Assembly: GCF_002111595.1 (NCBI RefSeq)
Contig: NZ_LUTN01000009.1
Coordinates: 85,146 to 149,145 of the forward strand
DNA from: Lonsdalea britannica
Lineage (GTDB): Bacteria > Pseudomonadota > Gammaproteobacteria > Enterobacterales > Enterobacteriaceae
Direction of reading: 5' to 3'
Length of the DNA stretch: 64,000 nt
Shown: piece after piece, positions 18,208 to 29,541 of the stretch
Layout: the number at the start of each line of letters is the position of its first letter
Position numbering within the stretch: position 1 is the stretch's first letter
The notes under the pieces: generated by a model
The model's database searches: none
Seen by the model: only the letters and a program-made list of their open reading frames with translations
Told to the model about the DNA's origin: nothing
Program-made: the position numbers and the translations under genes

Positions 18208-19340
18208 GCAACACCTCCAGCAGCCGGTCGATGTCCTGCGGCGTATGACTCGCGGTCAAGGTGATACGCAGACGAGAGGTGCCCGGCGGCACCGTCGGCG
18301 GCCGCATCGCGCCGACCCACAGCCCCTGATCGCGCAACGTCTGGGACAGCGCCAGCGTGTGGTGATTGTCGCCGACGATCAGCGGTTGGATCGCGCTCTG
18401 GGACGTTTGCAGTTGATAGGCCAACCCGGCGGCACCGTGACGAAAGTGGGCGATGTTGTCCGTCAGACGCTGCCGCAGGTCGTCGCCATGACGCACGACG
18501 TCCAGCGCCGCACTCAGCGCGCAGGCCTGAGCGGGCGGCATTGAGGTGCTATAGATGAGGTGGCGGGCGAACTGCGTCAGATACTCCGCGACGTCGTGGC
18601 GACACAGCACCGCCGCGCCGCTGGCGCCGAACGCTTTACCGAAGGTGACGATTAGCAGCTCAGGCTGAATGCCTGATTCCAGCAGCTGCCGCGCCCCTCC
18701 TCGCCCACTACGCCGATACCATGCGCATCGTCCACCATCAGCCACGCGCCGTGCTGACGGCTCGCCGCCTGCAGTTCAGGCAGCGGCGCCGCATCCCCAT
18801 CCATGCTGAAGATGCCTTCCGTCACCGCCAGCGTCTGGCCGTCGCACGGCGAGCGCAACAGACGCTCCAGCCCCTCCGGCTGATTGTGCGGGAAGCGGCG
18901 TAACGTCGCGGGCGACAGCGCGGCGGCCTCCAGCAGCGACGCATGGCTCAGCTTGTCCGCCAGGATGCGATCCCCGGCTTCCGCCAGCGCGGCGATCACG
19001 GCCTGATTGGCGGCATAGCCGGAGATAAACAACAGCGCGCGATCGTAGCCGAGCCAGTCCGCCAGCTGCTGCTCCAGCGCTTCGTGCGCGACGCTGTAGC
19101 CGGTCACATGTCCCGAACCGCCGCTGCCTACGCCAAAACGCTCAGCGCCCTGCTGCCACGCGCGCACTATCGCGGGATGCTGGCTGATGCGAGATAATCG
19201 TTACTGGAAAAATTAAGGTAGCCGTGACCATTGCGTTCCAGCCAACGCCCGCCGCCGCATTCATTCACCTGACGCTGGCGGTAGGCTCCCTCCTCGCGCC
19301 GCTGCGTCAGCGCTCGTTCGATTCGTTGCTGCCAGCCCAT
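18194..19340 (-). pseudogene. bioF: 8-amino-7-oxononanoate synthase, two frameshifts
   Basis: The gene starts at ATG 19340, directly after the bioB stop, and reads in three frames. Adding one base near 19190 ([10 protein letters not shown] then [12 protein letters not shown]) and one near 18672 (GRGSCWNQ then [13 protein letters not shown]) gives a complete 382-residue PLP enzyme with FGKAFG lysine region, VDDAHGIGV aspartate/histidine and [12 protein letters not shown]. coli BioF has 384 residues. Both lesions are one-base deletions at short G/C runs. If genuine the strain would be a biotin auxotroph, which sits poorly with intact bioA, B, C, D. Confidence 0.9.
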
Positions 19341-20381
19341 TCAGACCGCCGCGTTGTAGAACTGCTCGGTGTCGGCGTTCATCAACTGCTCGGTCAGATG
19401 CTGTTGCTGCTGATTGTCGCCGTACTCGGTGCTGGTCTGCTGCGGGTTCAGTCCCAGCTTGCGGAACAGCTGCAAATCTTTGTCTTCTTTCGGGTTCGGG
19501 GTGGTCAACAGTTTGCAGCCGTAGAAAATCGAGTTCGCCCCGGCCATGAAGCACATGGCCTGCGTCTGCTCGCTCATCTGCTCGCGCCCGGCGGACAGAC
19601 GGACGTGCGATGTCGGCATCATGATGCGGGCGACGGCGATGGTGCGGACGAAATCAAACGGATCGACATCATCGTTTTCCGCCAGCGGCGTGCCTTTGAC
19701 TTTGACCAGCATGTTGATCGGCACACTTTCCGGCGGTGTCGGCAGATTAGCCAGCTGCACCAGCAGACCGGCGCGGTCGCGTACCGTTTCGCCCAGACCG
19801 ATGATCCCGCCGGAACAGACTTTGATCCCCGCTTCGCGCACTTTGCCGAGCGTATCCAGACGCTCCTGATAAGTCCGGGTCGTGATGATGCTGCCGTAGA
19901 ATTCCGGCGAGGTGTCGAGGTTATGGTTGTAAAAATCCAGCCCCGCTTCCGCCAGTCGCTCCGCCTGATCGCCCTGCAACGTCCCCAGCGTCATGCAGGT
20001 TTCCATGCCCAGCTCTTTCACGCCGCGCACCATCTCTTCCAGATAGGGCATGTCGCGCTCATGCGGGTTTTTCCAGGCGGCCCCCATACAGAAACGGGTC
20101 GAGCCCGCCGCCTTGGCCTGACGGGCCGAGGTCATCACCTGCTCCACCTGCATCAGACGTTCGGTTTCGATGCCGGTGCGATAACGGGAACTCTGGGGGC
20201 AATATTTGCAGTCTTCGGGGCAGGCGCCGGTCTTGATCGACAGCAGCGTGCTGACCTGAACCTGGCGCGGATCGAAATGCTGCCGGTGAACGGTCTGCGC
20301 CTCATACATCAGCTCCAGAAAGGGCTTATTAAACAGGTCTTGCGCCTGTTCCAACGTCCATTGAACACGTTCTGACATCAC
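19341..20381 (-). CDS. bioB: Biotin synthase
   Basis: A 346-residue radical SAM enzyme that inserts sulfur into dethiobiotin. The [10 protein letters not shown] motif near residue 54 binds the SAM [4Fe-4S] cluster; [24 protein letters not shown] and GGIIGLGE are family blocks that include ligands of the auxiliary cluster. First gene of bioBFCD, read leftward from the bidirectional operator at 20431-20464. Length equals that of E. coli BioB. Confidence 0.97.
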   Translation of the reverse strand: MMSERVQWTLEQAQDLFNKPFLELMYEAQTVHRQHFDPRQVQVSTLLSIKTGACPEDCKYCPQSSRYRTGIETERLMQVEQVMTSARQAKAAGSTRFCMGAAWKNPHERDMPYLEEMVRGVKELGMETCMTLGTLQGDQAERLAEAGLDFYNHNLDTSPEFYGSIITTRTYQERLDTLGKVREAGIKVCSGGIIGLGETVRDRAGLLVQLANLPTPPESVPINMLVKVKGTPLAENDDVDPFDFVRTIAVARIMMPTSHVRLSAGREQMSEQTQAMCFMAGANSIFYGCKLLTTPNPKEDKDLQLFRKLGLNPQQTSTEYGDNQQQQHLTEQLMNADTEQFYNAAV

Positions 20382-20430
20382 TACAACTCCGGGTGAAAAA
20401 GATTTCGTCAGTGTAATTTATGCGGATATA

Positions 20431-20464
20431 CTGTCAACCAAATTGAAACAGATTTAGTTGACAA
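20431..20464. promoter_or_regulatory. BirA (biotin repressor) operator between bioB and bioA
   Basis: The inverted repeat TGTCAAC (20432-20438) and GTTGACA (20457-20463), separated by 18 bases, lies in the 86-bp divergent gap. E. coli bioO has the related TTGTAAACC/GGTTTACAA arms in the same place. The right arm ends four bases before the bioA start codon, so BirA-biotinyl-AMP binding would block both promoters. Confidence 0.8.
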
Positions 20465-20467
20465 GTT

Positions 20468-21757
20468 ATGATCACTCCAGACGATCTCCAGTTTGACCAA
20501 CGCCATATCTGGCACCCTTACACGTCCATGACCCACCCCCTGCCCTGCTATCCGGTGAGCGCCGCGCACGGTGTCGAACTCCAGTTGGAGGATGGCCGCA
20601 CGCTGGTGGACGGCATGTCCTCCTGGTGGGCCGCGATCCACGGCTATAACCATCCCCGCATCAATCAGGCCGTCACGGAACAGCTGGGCCACATGTCCCA
20701 CGTCATGTTCGGCGGCATCACCCATGCGCCCGCCATCGACCTGTGTCGTCGGCTGGTGGCGATGACGCCGGACGCGCTGGAGTGCGTGTTTCTGGCGGAT
20801 TCCGGTTCGGTGGCGGTCGAGGTCGCCATGAAGATGGCGTTGCAGTATTGGCAGGCGCAGGGACAGTCGCGTCGCCAGTTTGTCACGCTGCGTCACGGCT
20901 ATCACGGCGATACGCTGGGCGCGATGTCGGTGTGCGATCCGCAAAATTCGATGCACAGCCTCTATCAGGGGTATCTGCCGCCGCACCTGTTCGCCGATGC
21001 CCCGCAGTGTCGTTTTGACGATATCTGGCAAGAAGAGGATGCCGATTCACTGGTCGCGCTCATCGAAAAGCAGACGGACAGCATCGCAGCCGTCATTCTG
21101 GAGCCTATCGTGCAGGGCGCAGGCGGCATGCGGTTCTACCATCCCGAATATCTGCGTCGGGTACGCCAGCTGTGTGACCAGTACGGAATTCCGCTGATCG
21201 CCGATGAGATCGCCACCGGCTTCGGCCGCACCGGCAAGCTGTTCGCCTGCGAACATGCGGGCATCACGCCGGACATTCTTTGTCTCGGTAAGGCGCTGAC
21301 CGGCGGCTATATGACGCTGTCGGCGACGCTCGCCACCCGGCATATCGCCGACACCATCAGCGACGGCGACGCGGGCTGCTTCATGCACGGTCCCACTTTT
21401 ATGGGCAACCCGCTTGCCTGCGCCGCCGCTAACGCCAGCCTGGCGCTGCTAGAGGAAGGGAACTGGTCGTCCCAGGTGCCCGCCATCGAAGCGCAGCTGC
21501 GCGCCGCGCTACTACCGCTGCTAGCCTCTCCGCGCGTGGCCGACGTCCGCGTGCTCGGCGCCATCGGCGTGGTGGAAACCGTCGCGCCGGTGAATATGGC
21601 GCGGCTGCAGCGCTTTTTTGTTAACAAAGGTGTCTGGATACGCCCCTTCGGTAAACTGATCTATCTCATGCCGCCGTATATTATTTCAGCAGAGGCGTTA
21701 TCCCGACTGACGGATGCCATCGCCGAAGCCTTATCGCAGAGTGAATTGTTCGACTAA
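20468..21757 (+). CDS. bioA: Adenosylmethionine-8-amino-7-oxononanoate aminotransferase
   Basis: A 429-residue class-III PLP aminotransferase, the same length as E. coli Bio[10 protein letters not shown] near the N-terminus, [22 protein letters not shown] near 140, [13 protein letters not shown] near 240 and the PLP lysine in [10 protein letters not shown] near 274 are visible. It transfers the amino group of SAM to the BioF product. Divergent from bioB across the BirA operator. Confidence 0.97.
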   Translation: MITPDDLQFDQRHIWHPYTSMTHPLPCYPVSAAHGVELQLEDGRTLVDGMSSWWAAIHGYNHPRINQAVTEQLGHMSHVMFGGITHAPAIDLCRRLVAMTPDALECVFLADSGSVAVEVAMKMALQYWQAQGQSRRQFVTLRHGYHGDTLGAMSVCDPQNSMHSLYQGYLPPHLFADAPQCRFDDIWQEEDADSLVALIEKQTDSIAAVILEPIVQGAGGMRFYHPEYLRRVRQLCDQYGIPLIADEIATGFGRTGKLFACEHAGITPDILCLGKALTGGYMTLSATLATRHIADTISDGDAGCFMHGPTFMGNPLACAAANASLALLEEGNWSSQVPAIEAQLRAALLPLLASPRVADVRVLGAIGVVETVAPVNMARLQRFFVNKGVWIRPFGKLIYLMPPYIISAEALSRLTDAIAEALSQSELFD

Positions 21758-21880
21758 ATCCGCTTTTCTTGGTGAAAATACAGCGGTTTCTACATTGTGG
21801 GAAACGGTGCTGCGCAACCCGTAGCACCGGCTTTCGGTTAGCGCTATCATAAATCCCCTCAGTTAATCAGGAATCCTCCC

Positions 21881-22294
21881 ATGCGTAATACGATCACACT
21901 CTGCTGGCAGTATTTACGCGCTTTCGTATTGATTTACCTGTGCCTTTACGCAGGCAATACGATATCCGCGTTACTGCCTATCACTATCCCCGGCAGCATC
22001 ATTGGCATGCTGATCCTTTTCGCCCTGCTCTCTTCGCAAATCCTTCCCGCCGACTGGGTCCGACCCGGTTGTCACCTGCTGATCCGCTATATGGCTTTGC
22101 TGTTCGTCCCCATTGGCGTCGGCGTGATGAGCTATTTCGATCTGTTGCGCAGCCAGTTTGGTCCTATCGTCGTCTCGTGTTTGATCAGTACGCTGGTTGT
22201 GATGGTGGTGGTCGGTTACTGCACTCAGATCATGCACAGGGAAAGAACGCTGCCGGGAGCGACGCAGGCAACTAAGGAAAAAGAGCAATGCTGA
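21881..22294 (+). CDS. yohJ: CidA/LrgA family holin-like protein YohJ
   Basis: A 137-residue protein with four hydrophobic segments and the [13 protein letters not shown] motif (about residues 37-49) of CidA/LrgA proteins. These small holin-like proteins pair with a LrgB/CidB partner and have been linked to murein hydrolase export or small-metabolite transport. It overlaps yohK by seven bases. The order yohJ-yohK-cdd matches E. coli. Confidence 0.92.
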   Translation: MRNTITLCWQYLRAFVLIYLCLYAGNTISALLPITIPGSIIGMLILFALLSSQILPADWVRPGCHLLIRYMALLFVPIGVGVMSYFDLLRSQFGPIVVSCLISTLVVMVVVGYCTQIMHRERTLPGATQATKEKEQC

Positions 22295-22983
22295 CCTATT
22301 TATGGTGGTCCTTGCCGCTGACGCTGCTGGTGTTTTTCGGCGCGCGCCGGGTGGCGATAAAACTGAACATGCCGCTGCTGAATCCGTTGCTGGTGTCCAT
22401 GCTCATCATCATTCCCGTTCTGCTGCTGCTGCGTATCCCCTACGAACACTATTTCAAAGGCAGCGAGGTGCTGAACAACCTGTTGCAGCCCGCCGTGGTT
22501 GCGCTGGCGTTCCCGCTGTATGAACAAATTCATCAAATTCGCGCCCGGTGGAAATCCATTATCACAGTCTGCTTTGTCGGCAGCCTGACCGCTATCGTCA
22601 GCGGCACGCTGGTGGCGTTGTGGCTGGGCGCGACGCCGGAAATCGCCGCGTCGGTCCTGCCCAAATCCGTGACCACCCCCATCGCGATGGCGGTCGCCAG
22701 CTCGATAGGCGGCATCCCCGCGATCAGCGCCGTCTGCGTGATCTTCGTCGGCATTCTCGGCGCGGTGATGGGCCATGCGCTGCTCAACCGCCTGAAGATT
22801 ACAGTGAAGTCGGCGCGCGGGCTGTCGATGGGCACCGCGTCCCACGCGCTGGGCACCGCCCGCTGCGCGGAAGTCGACTTTCAGGAAGGCGCGTTCAGTT
22901 CGCTGGCATTGGTGATCTGCGGCATTATGACGTCGCTGCTCGCGCCGTTCGTCTTCCCGCTATTGCTGCTGATGGCGCACTAA
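22288..22983 (+). CDS. yohK: LrgB/CidB family protein YohK
   Basis: A 231-residue polytopic membrane protein with about six segments. The [19 protein letters not shown] block (about residues 125-143) and [18 protein letters not shown] are typical LrgB/CidB signatures. It partners with YohJ. A GC-rich imperfect hairpin follows at 22986-23023, and the cdd CRP site lies about 97 bp downstream of the stop. Confidence 0.92.
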   Translation: MLTYLWWSLPLTLLVFFGARRVAIKLNMPLLNPLLVSMLIIIPVLLLLRIPYEHYFKGSEVLNNLLQPAVVALAFPLYEQIHQIRARWKSIITVCFVGSLTAIVSGTLVALWLGATPEIAASVLPKSVTTPIAMAVASSIGGIPAISAVCVIFVGILGAVMGHALLNRLKITVKSARGLSMGTASHALGTARCAEVDFQEGAFSSLALVICGIMTSLLAPFVFPLLLLMAH

Positions 22984-23079
22984 GGACAGGAGCGCTCTCC
23001 GCCTTGCACGGATGAGCGCTCGCGCATGTCATATTTTGATCAAAAATGGCGCTCAACTTTTCATTCGATTTCATGTCAT

Positions 23080-23095
23080 TGTGCTAAAGATCACA
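23080..23095 (+). promoter_or_regulatory. CRP-binding site upstream of cdd
   Basis: TGTGC-TAAAGA-TCACA matches the CRP consensus TGTGA-N6-TCACA at nine of ten positions and lies 66 bp upstream of the cdd start. A second palindrome, TTTTGATCAAAA, sits at 23034-23045. The E. coli cdd promoter is controlled by tandem CRP sites with CytR, so this arrangement is expected. Confidence 0.65.
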
Positions 23096-23160
23096 TTTAA
23101 GCGATTCAACTTCGGCTGTCCGCTATGCTTGAAAAAAGAACAATGAAAAGGGGGACGTCA

Positions 23161-24048
23161 ATGCAATCACGGTTTCACGCCGCACTCAACCCGCTGCCCG
23201 AGGCAATAAAGGCGGTACTCACCCCAATACTCAATCGGGGAGATTTCGCCGCCTGGCTGTCTGCCGCTGACGTTGGACGCCTTTGTCTCGCCGGTCAGGT
23301 CGATGAGGCTCAGCTCGCGCTGATGCTGCTTCCGCTGGCAGCGGCCTGCGCCCATGCGCCCATCTCGCATTTTCAGGTCGGTGCGGTCGCTCAGGGCGCC
23401 AGCGGCAACCTCTACTTCGGCGCCAACATGGAGTTCCCCGGCCTGCCCTTGCAACAAAGCGTGCATGCGGAGCAAAGCGCCATCACTCATGCCTGGCTGC
23501 GTCATGAACGCGCGCTGCGTACGCTGACCGTCAACTATTCACCCTGCGGGCACTGTCGCCAGTTCATCAACGAACTGAACTCGGCGACGACGCTCACTAT
23601 CAGCTTGCCCGAACGCACGCCTCAGTCCCTCTCCCATTATCTGCCCGACGCCTTCGGCCCGCGCGATCTGAATGTCGCCACGCTGCTGATGGACCAGGTT
23701 CATCATGGGTTGAGAGTCTACAGCGAGGATACGTTGGTGCAGGCCGCGCTGGCGGCGGCCAATCGGAGTCACGCGCCCTATACCGAAGCCTATAGCGGCG
23801 TCGCCTTGCAAACTCACTCCGGGGCGATTTACACCGGCTGCTACGCGGAAAATGCGGCCTTCAACCCCAGCCTCCCGCCGCTACAGGCGGCGCTGAATCT
23901 GATGAATCTGTCAGGGGAAAAAATCAGCGATTTACGGCATGCGGTGCTGGTCGAGCAGAAGCAGGCCGTCATCAGTCAATGGAGCGCGACACAGTCGATG
24001 CTGGGGGCATTGGGAGATGTTGATTTACGGTACGTTGTTATTGCGTGA
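23161..24048 (+). CDS. cdd: Cytidine deaminase
   Basis: A 295-residue cytidine/deoxycytidine deaminase of the long enterobacterial type with an inactive C-terminal repeat. The catalytic HAEQSAI (His-Ala-Glu) near residue 102 and PCGHCRQF near 129 supply the zinc ligands and proton shuttle. Start 23161 ([17 protein letters not shown]) is chosen over 23125 because it matches the E. coli length of 294 and follows GGGGGA. It salvages pyrimidine nucleosides; the CRP site upstream suggests catabolite control. Confidence 0.95.
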   Translation: MQSRFHAALNPLPEAIKAVLTPILNRGDFAAWLSAADVGRLCLAGQVDEAQLALMLLPLAAACAHAPISHFQVGAVAQGASGNLYFGANMEFPGLPLQQSVHAEQSAITHAWLRHERALRTLTVNYSPCGHCRQFINELNSATTLTISLPERTPQSLSHYLPDAFGPRDLNVATLLMDQVHHGLRVYSEDTLVQAALAAANRSHAPYTEAYSGVALQTHSGAIYTGCYAENAAFNPSLPPLQAALNLMNLSGEKISDLRHAVLVEQKQAVISQWSATQSMLGALGDVDLRYVVIA

Positions 24049-24069
24049 TTGTTGCCCAATGCCAAACAG

Positions 24070-24093
24070 GGTGTGAGCTTGCTCACTTTTTAG
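24070..24093 (+). terminator. Weak terminator after cdd
   Basis: The short hairpin GTGAG-CTTG-CTCAC is followed by TTTTT, 20 bp past the cdd stop. The stem is only five pairs. Confidence 0.5.
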
Positions 24094-24234
24094 TTGAATG
24101 CAAGCCATATGTAATTATTTTAATTAACATTGCCTGTACATATTCACTGGGTTCTTTAAGATTTTAAAGACACTTCGTTTCGTAGCTGCACCAGAACCCA
24201 TTTCTGTTACCCCTAAAAAAAAGAGCTAAAAGTC

Positions 24235-25932
24235 ATGGAATTAGAATACGAAAGCAAACGCCCCCTCTACATACCTTATGCTGGCCCTATCCTTCTCGAA
24301 TTTCCGTTACTGAACAAAGGCAGCGCCTTCACCGAAGAAGAGCGATCGCACTTCAACCTGACCGGTCTGCTGCCGGAAGCGGTTGAAACCATAGAGGAAC
24401 AGGCCGAACGCGCCTGGCGCCAATATGAAGGTTTCAAGAACGATATCGAAAAACACGTGTATCTGCGCAATATTCAGGATACCAACGAAACCCTGTTCTA
24501 CCGACTGCTGCAAGGGCATCTGAGCGAAATGATGCCCATCATCTATACCCCGACCGTCGGCGAAGCTTGCGAACACTTCTCCGATATCTATCGTCGCGCG
24601 CGCGGCCTGTTCATCTCCTACCCGAACCGTGAACACATCGACGATATGCTCCAGAACGCCACCAAACAAAACGTCAAAGTCATCGTGGTGACCGACGGCG
24701 AGCGTATTCTGGGCCTCGGCGATCAGGGCATCGGCGGTATGGGCATTCCTATCGGCAAGCTGTCGCTGTACACCGCCTGCGGCGGCATCAGCCCGGCTTA
24801 CACCCTGCCGGTGGTATTGGACGCCGGAACCAACAACCAGCAGCTGCTGAACGACCCGCTGTACATGGGCTGGCGTCACCCGCGCATTTCCGGCGACGAA
24901 TACTACGCCTTTGTGGACGAATTCATTCAGGCGGTAAAACGCCGCTGGCCGAACGTTCTGCTGCAATTCGAAGACTTCGCGCAGGGCAATGCCATGCCGC
25001 TGCTGAACCGCTATCGCGACGAAATCTGTAGCTTTAACGACGACATTCAGGGCACCGCCGCCGTGGCGCTGGGCAGCCTGATTGCCGCCAGCCGCGCCGC
25101 CGGCAGCCAGCTGCGTGACCAGACCGTCGCCTTCCTCGGGGCCGGTTCCGCCGGGTGTGGTATCGCCGAACAGATCATCGCCCAGATGGTGGCCGAAGGA
25201 CTGACCGATGAAGAAGCCCGCTCTCGCGTCTTCATGGTCGACCGTTTCGGTCTGCTGACCGACAAACTGCCGAACCTGCTTAACTTCCAAAGCCCGCTGG
25301 TACAGAAGAGCGAGAGAATCGCGCATTGGGACGTCAGCAGCGATGCCATTTCTCTGCTGGAAGTGATGCAGAACGCCAAGCCGACCGTGCTCATCGGCGT
25401 CTCCGGCCAGCCGGGTCTGTTTACGGAAGAGATCATCCGTGAAATGAACAGCAACTGCGCCCGTCCTATCATCATGCCGCTGTCTAACCCGACGTCACGC
25501 GTGGAAGCGCGTCCGGAAGATATCTTTAACTGGACCGACGGCACCGCGCTGGTTGCGACCGGTAGCCCGTTCGCGCCGGTGACGCATAAAGGCGAGATTT
25601 ACCCGATTGCCCAGTGCAACAACTCCTATATCTTCCCAGGGATCGGTCTGGGCGTACTGGCCTGCGGCGCGCGTCGCATCACCGACGGTATGCTGATGGC
25701 GGCCAGTCGCGCGCTGGCCGACTGTTCGCCGCTGGCGAACGACGGTAAAGGCGGCCTGCTGCCAGAGATCGAGAAAATTCAGGAAGTGTCGCACCACATT
25801 GCGCTGGAAGTCGCCAAAATGGCGCAAGAAGATGGCGTCGCGGAAGTCACCTCTGAAGAAGCGCTGATCAAGGCGATCGAGCACAACTTCTGGCAGCCGC
25901 AGTACCGTACCTACAAACGTACCTCGTTCTGA
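24235..25932 (+). CDS. maeA: NAD-dependent malic enzyme
   Basis: A 565-residue malic enzyme (E. coli MaeA/SfcA is 565). It oxidatively decarboxylates malate to pyruvate. Visible are [10 protein letters not shown] near residue 102, the [20 protein letters not shown] block (about 157-176), [13 protein letters not shown] with the metal-binding acidic residues, [11 protein letters not shown] and the NAD-binding [15 protein letters not shown] near 300. It is monocistronic, with a strong terminator at 25977-26010. Confidence 0.96.
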   Translation: MELEYESKRPLYIPYAGPILLEFPLLNKGSAFTEEERSHFNLTGLLPEAVETIEEQAERAWRQYEGFKNDIEKHVYLRNIQDTNETLFYRLLQGHLSEMMPIIYTPTVGEACEHFSDIYRRARGLFISYPNREHIDDMLQNATKQNVKVIVVTDGERILGLGDQGIGGMGIPIGKLSLYTACGGISPAYTLPVVLDAGTNNQQLLNDPLYMGWRHPRISGDEYYAFVDEFIQAVKRRWPNVLLQFEDFAQGNAMPLLNRYRDEICSFNDDIQGTAAVALGSLIAASRAAGSQLRDQTVAFLGAGSAGCGIAEQIIAQMVAEGLTDEEARSRVFMVDRFGLLTDKLPNLLNFQSPLVQKSERIAHWDVSSDAISLLEVMQNAKPTVLIGVSGQPGLFTEEIIREMNSNCARPIIMPLSNPTSRVEARPEDIFNWTDGTALVATGSPFAPVTHKGEIYPIAQCNNSYIFPGIGLGVLACGARRITDGMLMAASRALADCSPLANDGKGGLLPEIEKIQEVSHHIALEVAKMAQEDGVAEVTSEEALIKAIEHNFWQPQYRTYKRTSF

Positions 25933-25976
25933 TGTCGTCCGTCCGCGTCGCCTTCGCCGCGCGGACTTTATGTATG

Positions 25977-26012
25977 AAAAACGCCGCGTCCTGTTCGACG
26001 CGGCGTTTTTGT
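25977..26012. terminator. Bidirectional terminator between maeA and gsiD
   Basis: The arms ACGCCGCGTC and GACGCGGCGT surround a CTGTTC loop, with AAAA before and TTTTT after. It can end both maeA and the convergent gsi operon. Confidence 0.88.
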
Positions 26013-26053
26013 TTTCCTACGAGCCAGTCTGAGGCAGACCGGTGAAAAGACGA

Positions 26054-26971
26054 CTAGGACTTGAGCTTGTGATCCAGCGCATCGCGCAGTCCATCGCCCA
26101 ACAGGTTGAAAGCCAGCACCGTCAGAAAGATCGCCAGGCTGGGGAAAATCGCCACGTGCGGCGCCAATACCATATCCGAACGCGCCTCGTTGAGCATCGC
26201 GCCCCACTCCGGCATCGGCGGCTGCGCGCCCAGCCCCAGAAACGACAGGCTTGCGGCGGTGATAATCGACATCCCGATGCGCATGGTGAAATACACCACG
26301 ATGGATGACACGGTGCCAGGCAGAATATGGCGCAGCACGATGGTCCAGTCGGATGCCCCAATGCTGCGCGCCGATTCAATAAATGTCTGATGTTTCAATA
26401 CCAGCGTGTTACTGCGGACCAGACGGGCAAAGGCCGGAATGCTGAAAATCGCTACCGCCACCACCACGTTGGCCATGCCGCTGCCCATAATCGCCACGAC
26501 GGCAATCGCCAGCAGGATCCCCGGAAACGCGAACAACACGTCGCAGATACGCATAATGATGCGGTCCCACATCCCTTCGTAGTAGCCAGCCAAGAGCCCC
26601 AGCGCCGTGCCGATCGCCATACCAATCAAAACGGAACACACGCCGGAAACCAACGATATCCGCGCGCCCAGCAGGATGCGGCTGAAAATATCCCGCCCCA
26701 ACGAATCCACGCCCAGCCAGTGCAGCGCCGACGGCCCCTCATTCAGGCGGTCGTAGTCGAAGTAGTTTTCCGCGTCGAAAGGCGCCAGATACGGGGCAAA
26801 TACCGCCACCAGCACCAGCAGCACGACAAACAGGCCCGCGACCAGCGCGACCCGCTGTTGGCAGAAGCGCCGCCAGAACTCCCGCAGCGGCGTCCGATTT
26901 GTCCGCGCCGTCGCCGTCGGCATCGCCGCCATCGCGGCATTACGTCGCCAGTTTTTCATCGTGTTCCTCAC
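26054..26971 (-). CDS. gsiD: Glutathione ABC transporter permease GsiD
   Basis: A 305-residue DppC/OppC-type permease. The N-terminal cytoplasmic OppC extension precedes six membrane segments; the [19 protein letters not shown] block (about 93-111) and the EAA loop EARSIGASD are visible ([19 protein letters not shown]). It pairs with GsiC to form the channel. Its ATG overlaps the gsiC stop by four bases. Naming follows the strong resemblance of the binding protein and ATPase to E. coli GsiB and GsiA. Confidence 0.9.
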   Translation of the reverse strand: MRNTMKNWRRNAAMAAMPTATARTNRTPLREFWRRFCQQRVALVAGLFVVLLVLVAVFAPYLAPFDAENYFDYDRLNEGPSALHWLGVDSLGRDIFSRILLGARISLVSGVCSVLIGMAIGTALGLLAGYYEGMWDRIIMRICDVLFAFPGILLAIAVVAIMGSGMANVVVAVAIFSIPAFARLVRSNTLVLKHQTFIESARSIGASDWTIVLRHILPGTVSSIVVYFTMRIGMSIITAASLSFLGLGAQPPMPEWGAMLNEARSDMVLAPHVAIFPSLAIFLTVLAFNLLGDGLRDALDHKLKS

Positions 26972-27888
26972 TGATAACGAATAGACGGATTGATGGCCGC
27001 ATACAACATATCCACCAACAGATTGATGAGAATAAACTCCAGCGAAAACAGCAGCACCTCCGCCTGAATCACGGGGTAATCGCGCATTTCCACGGCGTCC
27101 ACGAGCAAGCGGCCCAGCCCCGGCCAGTTGAACACTTTTTCCACCACAATAGAGCCGCCCAGCAAGAAGCCGAACTGCAACCCCATCATCGTCACCACCG
27201 GGATCAGCGCATTGCGCAGCCCGTGCTTAACGATGACCAGCGACTCCCTCACCCCTTTGGCGCGGGCGGTGCGCATATAGTCTTCCTGCATCACCTCGAC
27301 GAAAGACGCGCGGCTAAAGCGGGCCATCACCGCCGCCACCGCCGCACCCAGCGTGATGGACGGCAGAATATAGTGCCGCCAGCTGTCGGCCCCAACGGTC
27401 GGCAACCAGCCCAATTGCACCGAAAAAACCTGCATTAGCAGCATACCCAGCGCGAAGGCAGGAAAAGAGAGGCCCGACACCGCCAGCGTCATGCCGACCC
27501 GATCCGGCCAGCGGTTGCGCCACACGGCCGAAACGATCCCCATGCTCATGCCAAACAGCGTGGCCCAGACCATGCTGCATACCGTCAGCCAAAACGTGGG
27601 CATGAAACGAGTGGCGATCTCTTCGGTCACCGGCCGTTTGGAGACCATTGAATGGCCAAAATCGCCCTGCAAGACATTCCCCATGAAATGCAAAAACTGC
27701 TGCGGTAGCGGCCGGTCTAGCCCCAGCTCCTGACGTACCATCTGCACCACTTCGGCATCCGCATCTTGTCCGGCCACCAGACGCGCGGGATCGCCCGGCA
27801 GCAGGTGAACAAACAGGAACACCAGCACCATGACGATGAATAAGGTTGGGATCAGTCCCAGTAAACGTTTGAGAAAATAATTCAGCAT
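26968..27888 (-). CDS. gsiC: Glutathione ABC transporter permease GsiC
   Basis: A 306-residue DppB/OppB-type permease with six membrane segments. It has the usual [17 protein letters not shown] start, [12 protein letters not shown] near residue 30, an EAA loop in [22 protein letters not shown] and the C-terminal [13 protein letters not shown] motif of the family. It imports glutathione/short gamma-glutamyl peptides together with GsiD, GsiA and GsiB. Located between gsiB and gsiD. Confidence 0.9.
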   Translation of the reverse strand: MLNYFLKRLLGLIPTLFIVMVLVFLFVHLLPGDPARLVAGQDADAEVVQMVRQELGLDRPLPQQFLHFMGNVLQGDFGHSMVSKRPVTEEIATRFMPTFWLTVCSMVWATLFGMSMGIVSAVWRNRWPDRVGMTLAVSGLSFPAFALGMLLMQVFSVQLGWLPTVGADSWRHYILPSITLGAAVAAVMARFSRASFVEVMQEDYMRTARAKGVRESLVIVKHGLRNALIPVVTMMGLQFGFLLGGSIVVEKVFNWPGLGRLLVDAVEMRDYPVIQAEVLLFSLEFILINLLVDMLYAAINPSIRYQ

Positions 27889-27975
27889 TGACGCCTTTCC
27901 ACATACGGTATTTCGCCGACCGGCCCATACGCCGGACGGAAAAGCCGCCGGACGGAAGCCGGCGGCTCAGGTTGG

Positions 27976-29515
27976 TTACTCAGTCAGGTCGGCATTATCA
28001 AAGCTGAACGACGTGTCCGGCATCATGTAGAAGCCGGTCAGTTTCTTGCTATTGGCTGACACCAGTTTTTCCGTCACCAGGAACGCCCAGGGCGCATCCG
28101 CCCAAATTTTGTCCTGTGCATCGGCGTAGAGTTTTTGCTTCTCGGCGCGATCCGTCGTTTTCAACGCATTCGCCAGATCGGCGTCCACCGCCGGATTGCT
28201 GTAGAACGCCGTATTAAACTGCGCGGGAGGCCAGGCGGCGGTCGAGAACAGCGGCTTAGCGCCCAGTCGGCTTCACCAGTGGAAGCGGACCAGCCGGTAT
28301 AGAACATTCTTACCCCGCTCTCCTTCACGCCTTTGCCTTCGACTTCAGCAGCGCGCTGTCCGGCGTCCATCGCCGTTACCTGCACCTTGATGCCTACCTG
28401 CGCCAGCTGCTGCTGGGTGAACTGCAACACTTTCTGCGCTGTGCTGTGGTTATGTGAAGACCATAACGTGGTGGTGAAACCGTTCGGATAACCGGCTTCT
28501 TTGAGCAACTCGCGCGCTTTGGCCGGATCGTACGGCCACGGCTTGTACTGCACCGCGTAGTCAATACCGGCGGGCAGCGGACCTTCGGACGGCACCGCGT
28601 AGCCCGAGAACGCGACCTTAATGAGCGCATCCTTGTTGATGGCGTAGTTGATCGCCTGACGGACCTTCGGGTTGTCGAACGGCTTCTGCGTCACATTGAA
28701 GCTGATGTAGCGATGCAGGATCGACGGCGACGCCACCAGCGAGATAGCCTTGTCGTTTTCCAGCAGCTTGGCCTGCTCGAATGGGATCGGATAAGCGAAC
28801 TGCGCCTCGCCGGTCTTCAACAGCGCCGCGCGCGTATTGTTATCGACGATCGGACGCCAGGTGATGCTGTCCAACTTAGGCAGGCCGGACTGCCAGTAAC
28901 CGGCGAATTTTTCCACCTTCACAAAGTCGGTCTGATTCCAGGTCACAAAGCGATAAGGCCCTGTTCCGACCGGGTGGAAGCCGATCTCTTTGCCGTACTG
29001 TTTCAGCGCCGCCGGTGAGATGATGACCGCCGCCGGATGCGCCAGATTGTTGACGAACGCGGAGAACGGCGTTTTCAACGTAATTTTCACCGTCAGCGGA
29101 TCGACCACCTCCGTGCTGGCGATAGACTTAAACAGGTTGTAACGCTTGAGGTGGTTGTTCGGGTTGCTGGCGCGATCGAAGTTGATTTTCACCGCTTCAG
29201 CGTTGAAATCGGTGCCGTCGTGGAATTTCACGCCCGGCCGTAATTTGATGGTATACACGGTGCCGTCGGGGCTGGCCTGGTAGCTTTCCGCCAGCACGTT
29301 CGTCAGCTTCATGTCCTTATCAAAGCCGAACAGCCCTGATAGAACGATTTAGCCACCGTCTGAGACAGCGTGTCGTTAGCGTCATAAGGATCGAGCGTCG
29401 TGAAGTTGGAGGCGACGGCGATCACCGCATCCTTCGCCGCCCATACCGGCGCTGCGGTCATCGAAGCCGCGATGCCCACGGCCAACAGCCAGTGAGGCGT
29501 CTTAACTGTTTTCAT
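27976..29515 (-). pseudogene. gsiB: Glutathione-binding protein GsiB, two frameshifts
   Basis: Three consecutive frames encode one DppA-type lipid-free binding protein of about 513 residues (E. coli GsiB 512). The signal peptide [19 protein letters not shown] ends near VWA-AKD, and the mature start is [24 protein letters not shown]. Adding one base near 29333 ([12 protein letters not shown]) and one near 28254 ([17 protein letters not shown]) restores a single frame. The AAGGAG ten bases upstream fits ATG 29515 better than ATG 29524. Both lesions are one-base deletions in G/C runs. Confidence 0.9.
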
Positions 29516-29541
29516 GTTGTGCATTCTCCTTGTGTTCCCTA

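Noticed and set aside
24307..25326. Long minus-strand open frame opposite maeA
   Set aside because: Codon-bias shadow of the malic enzyme gene.
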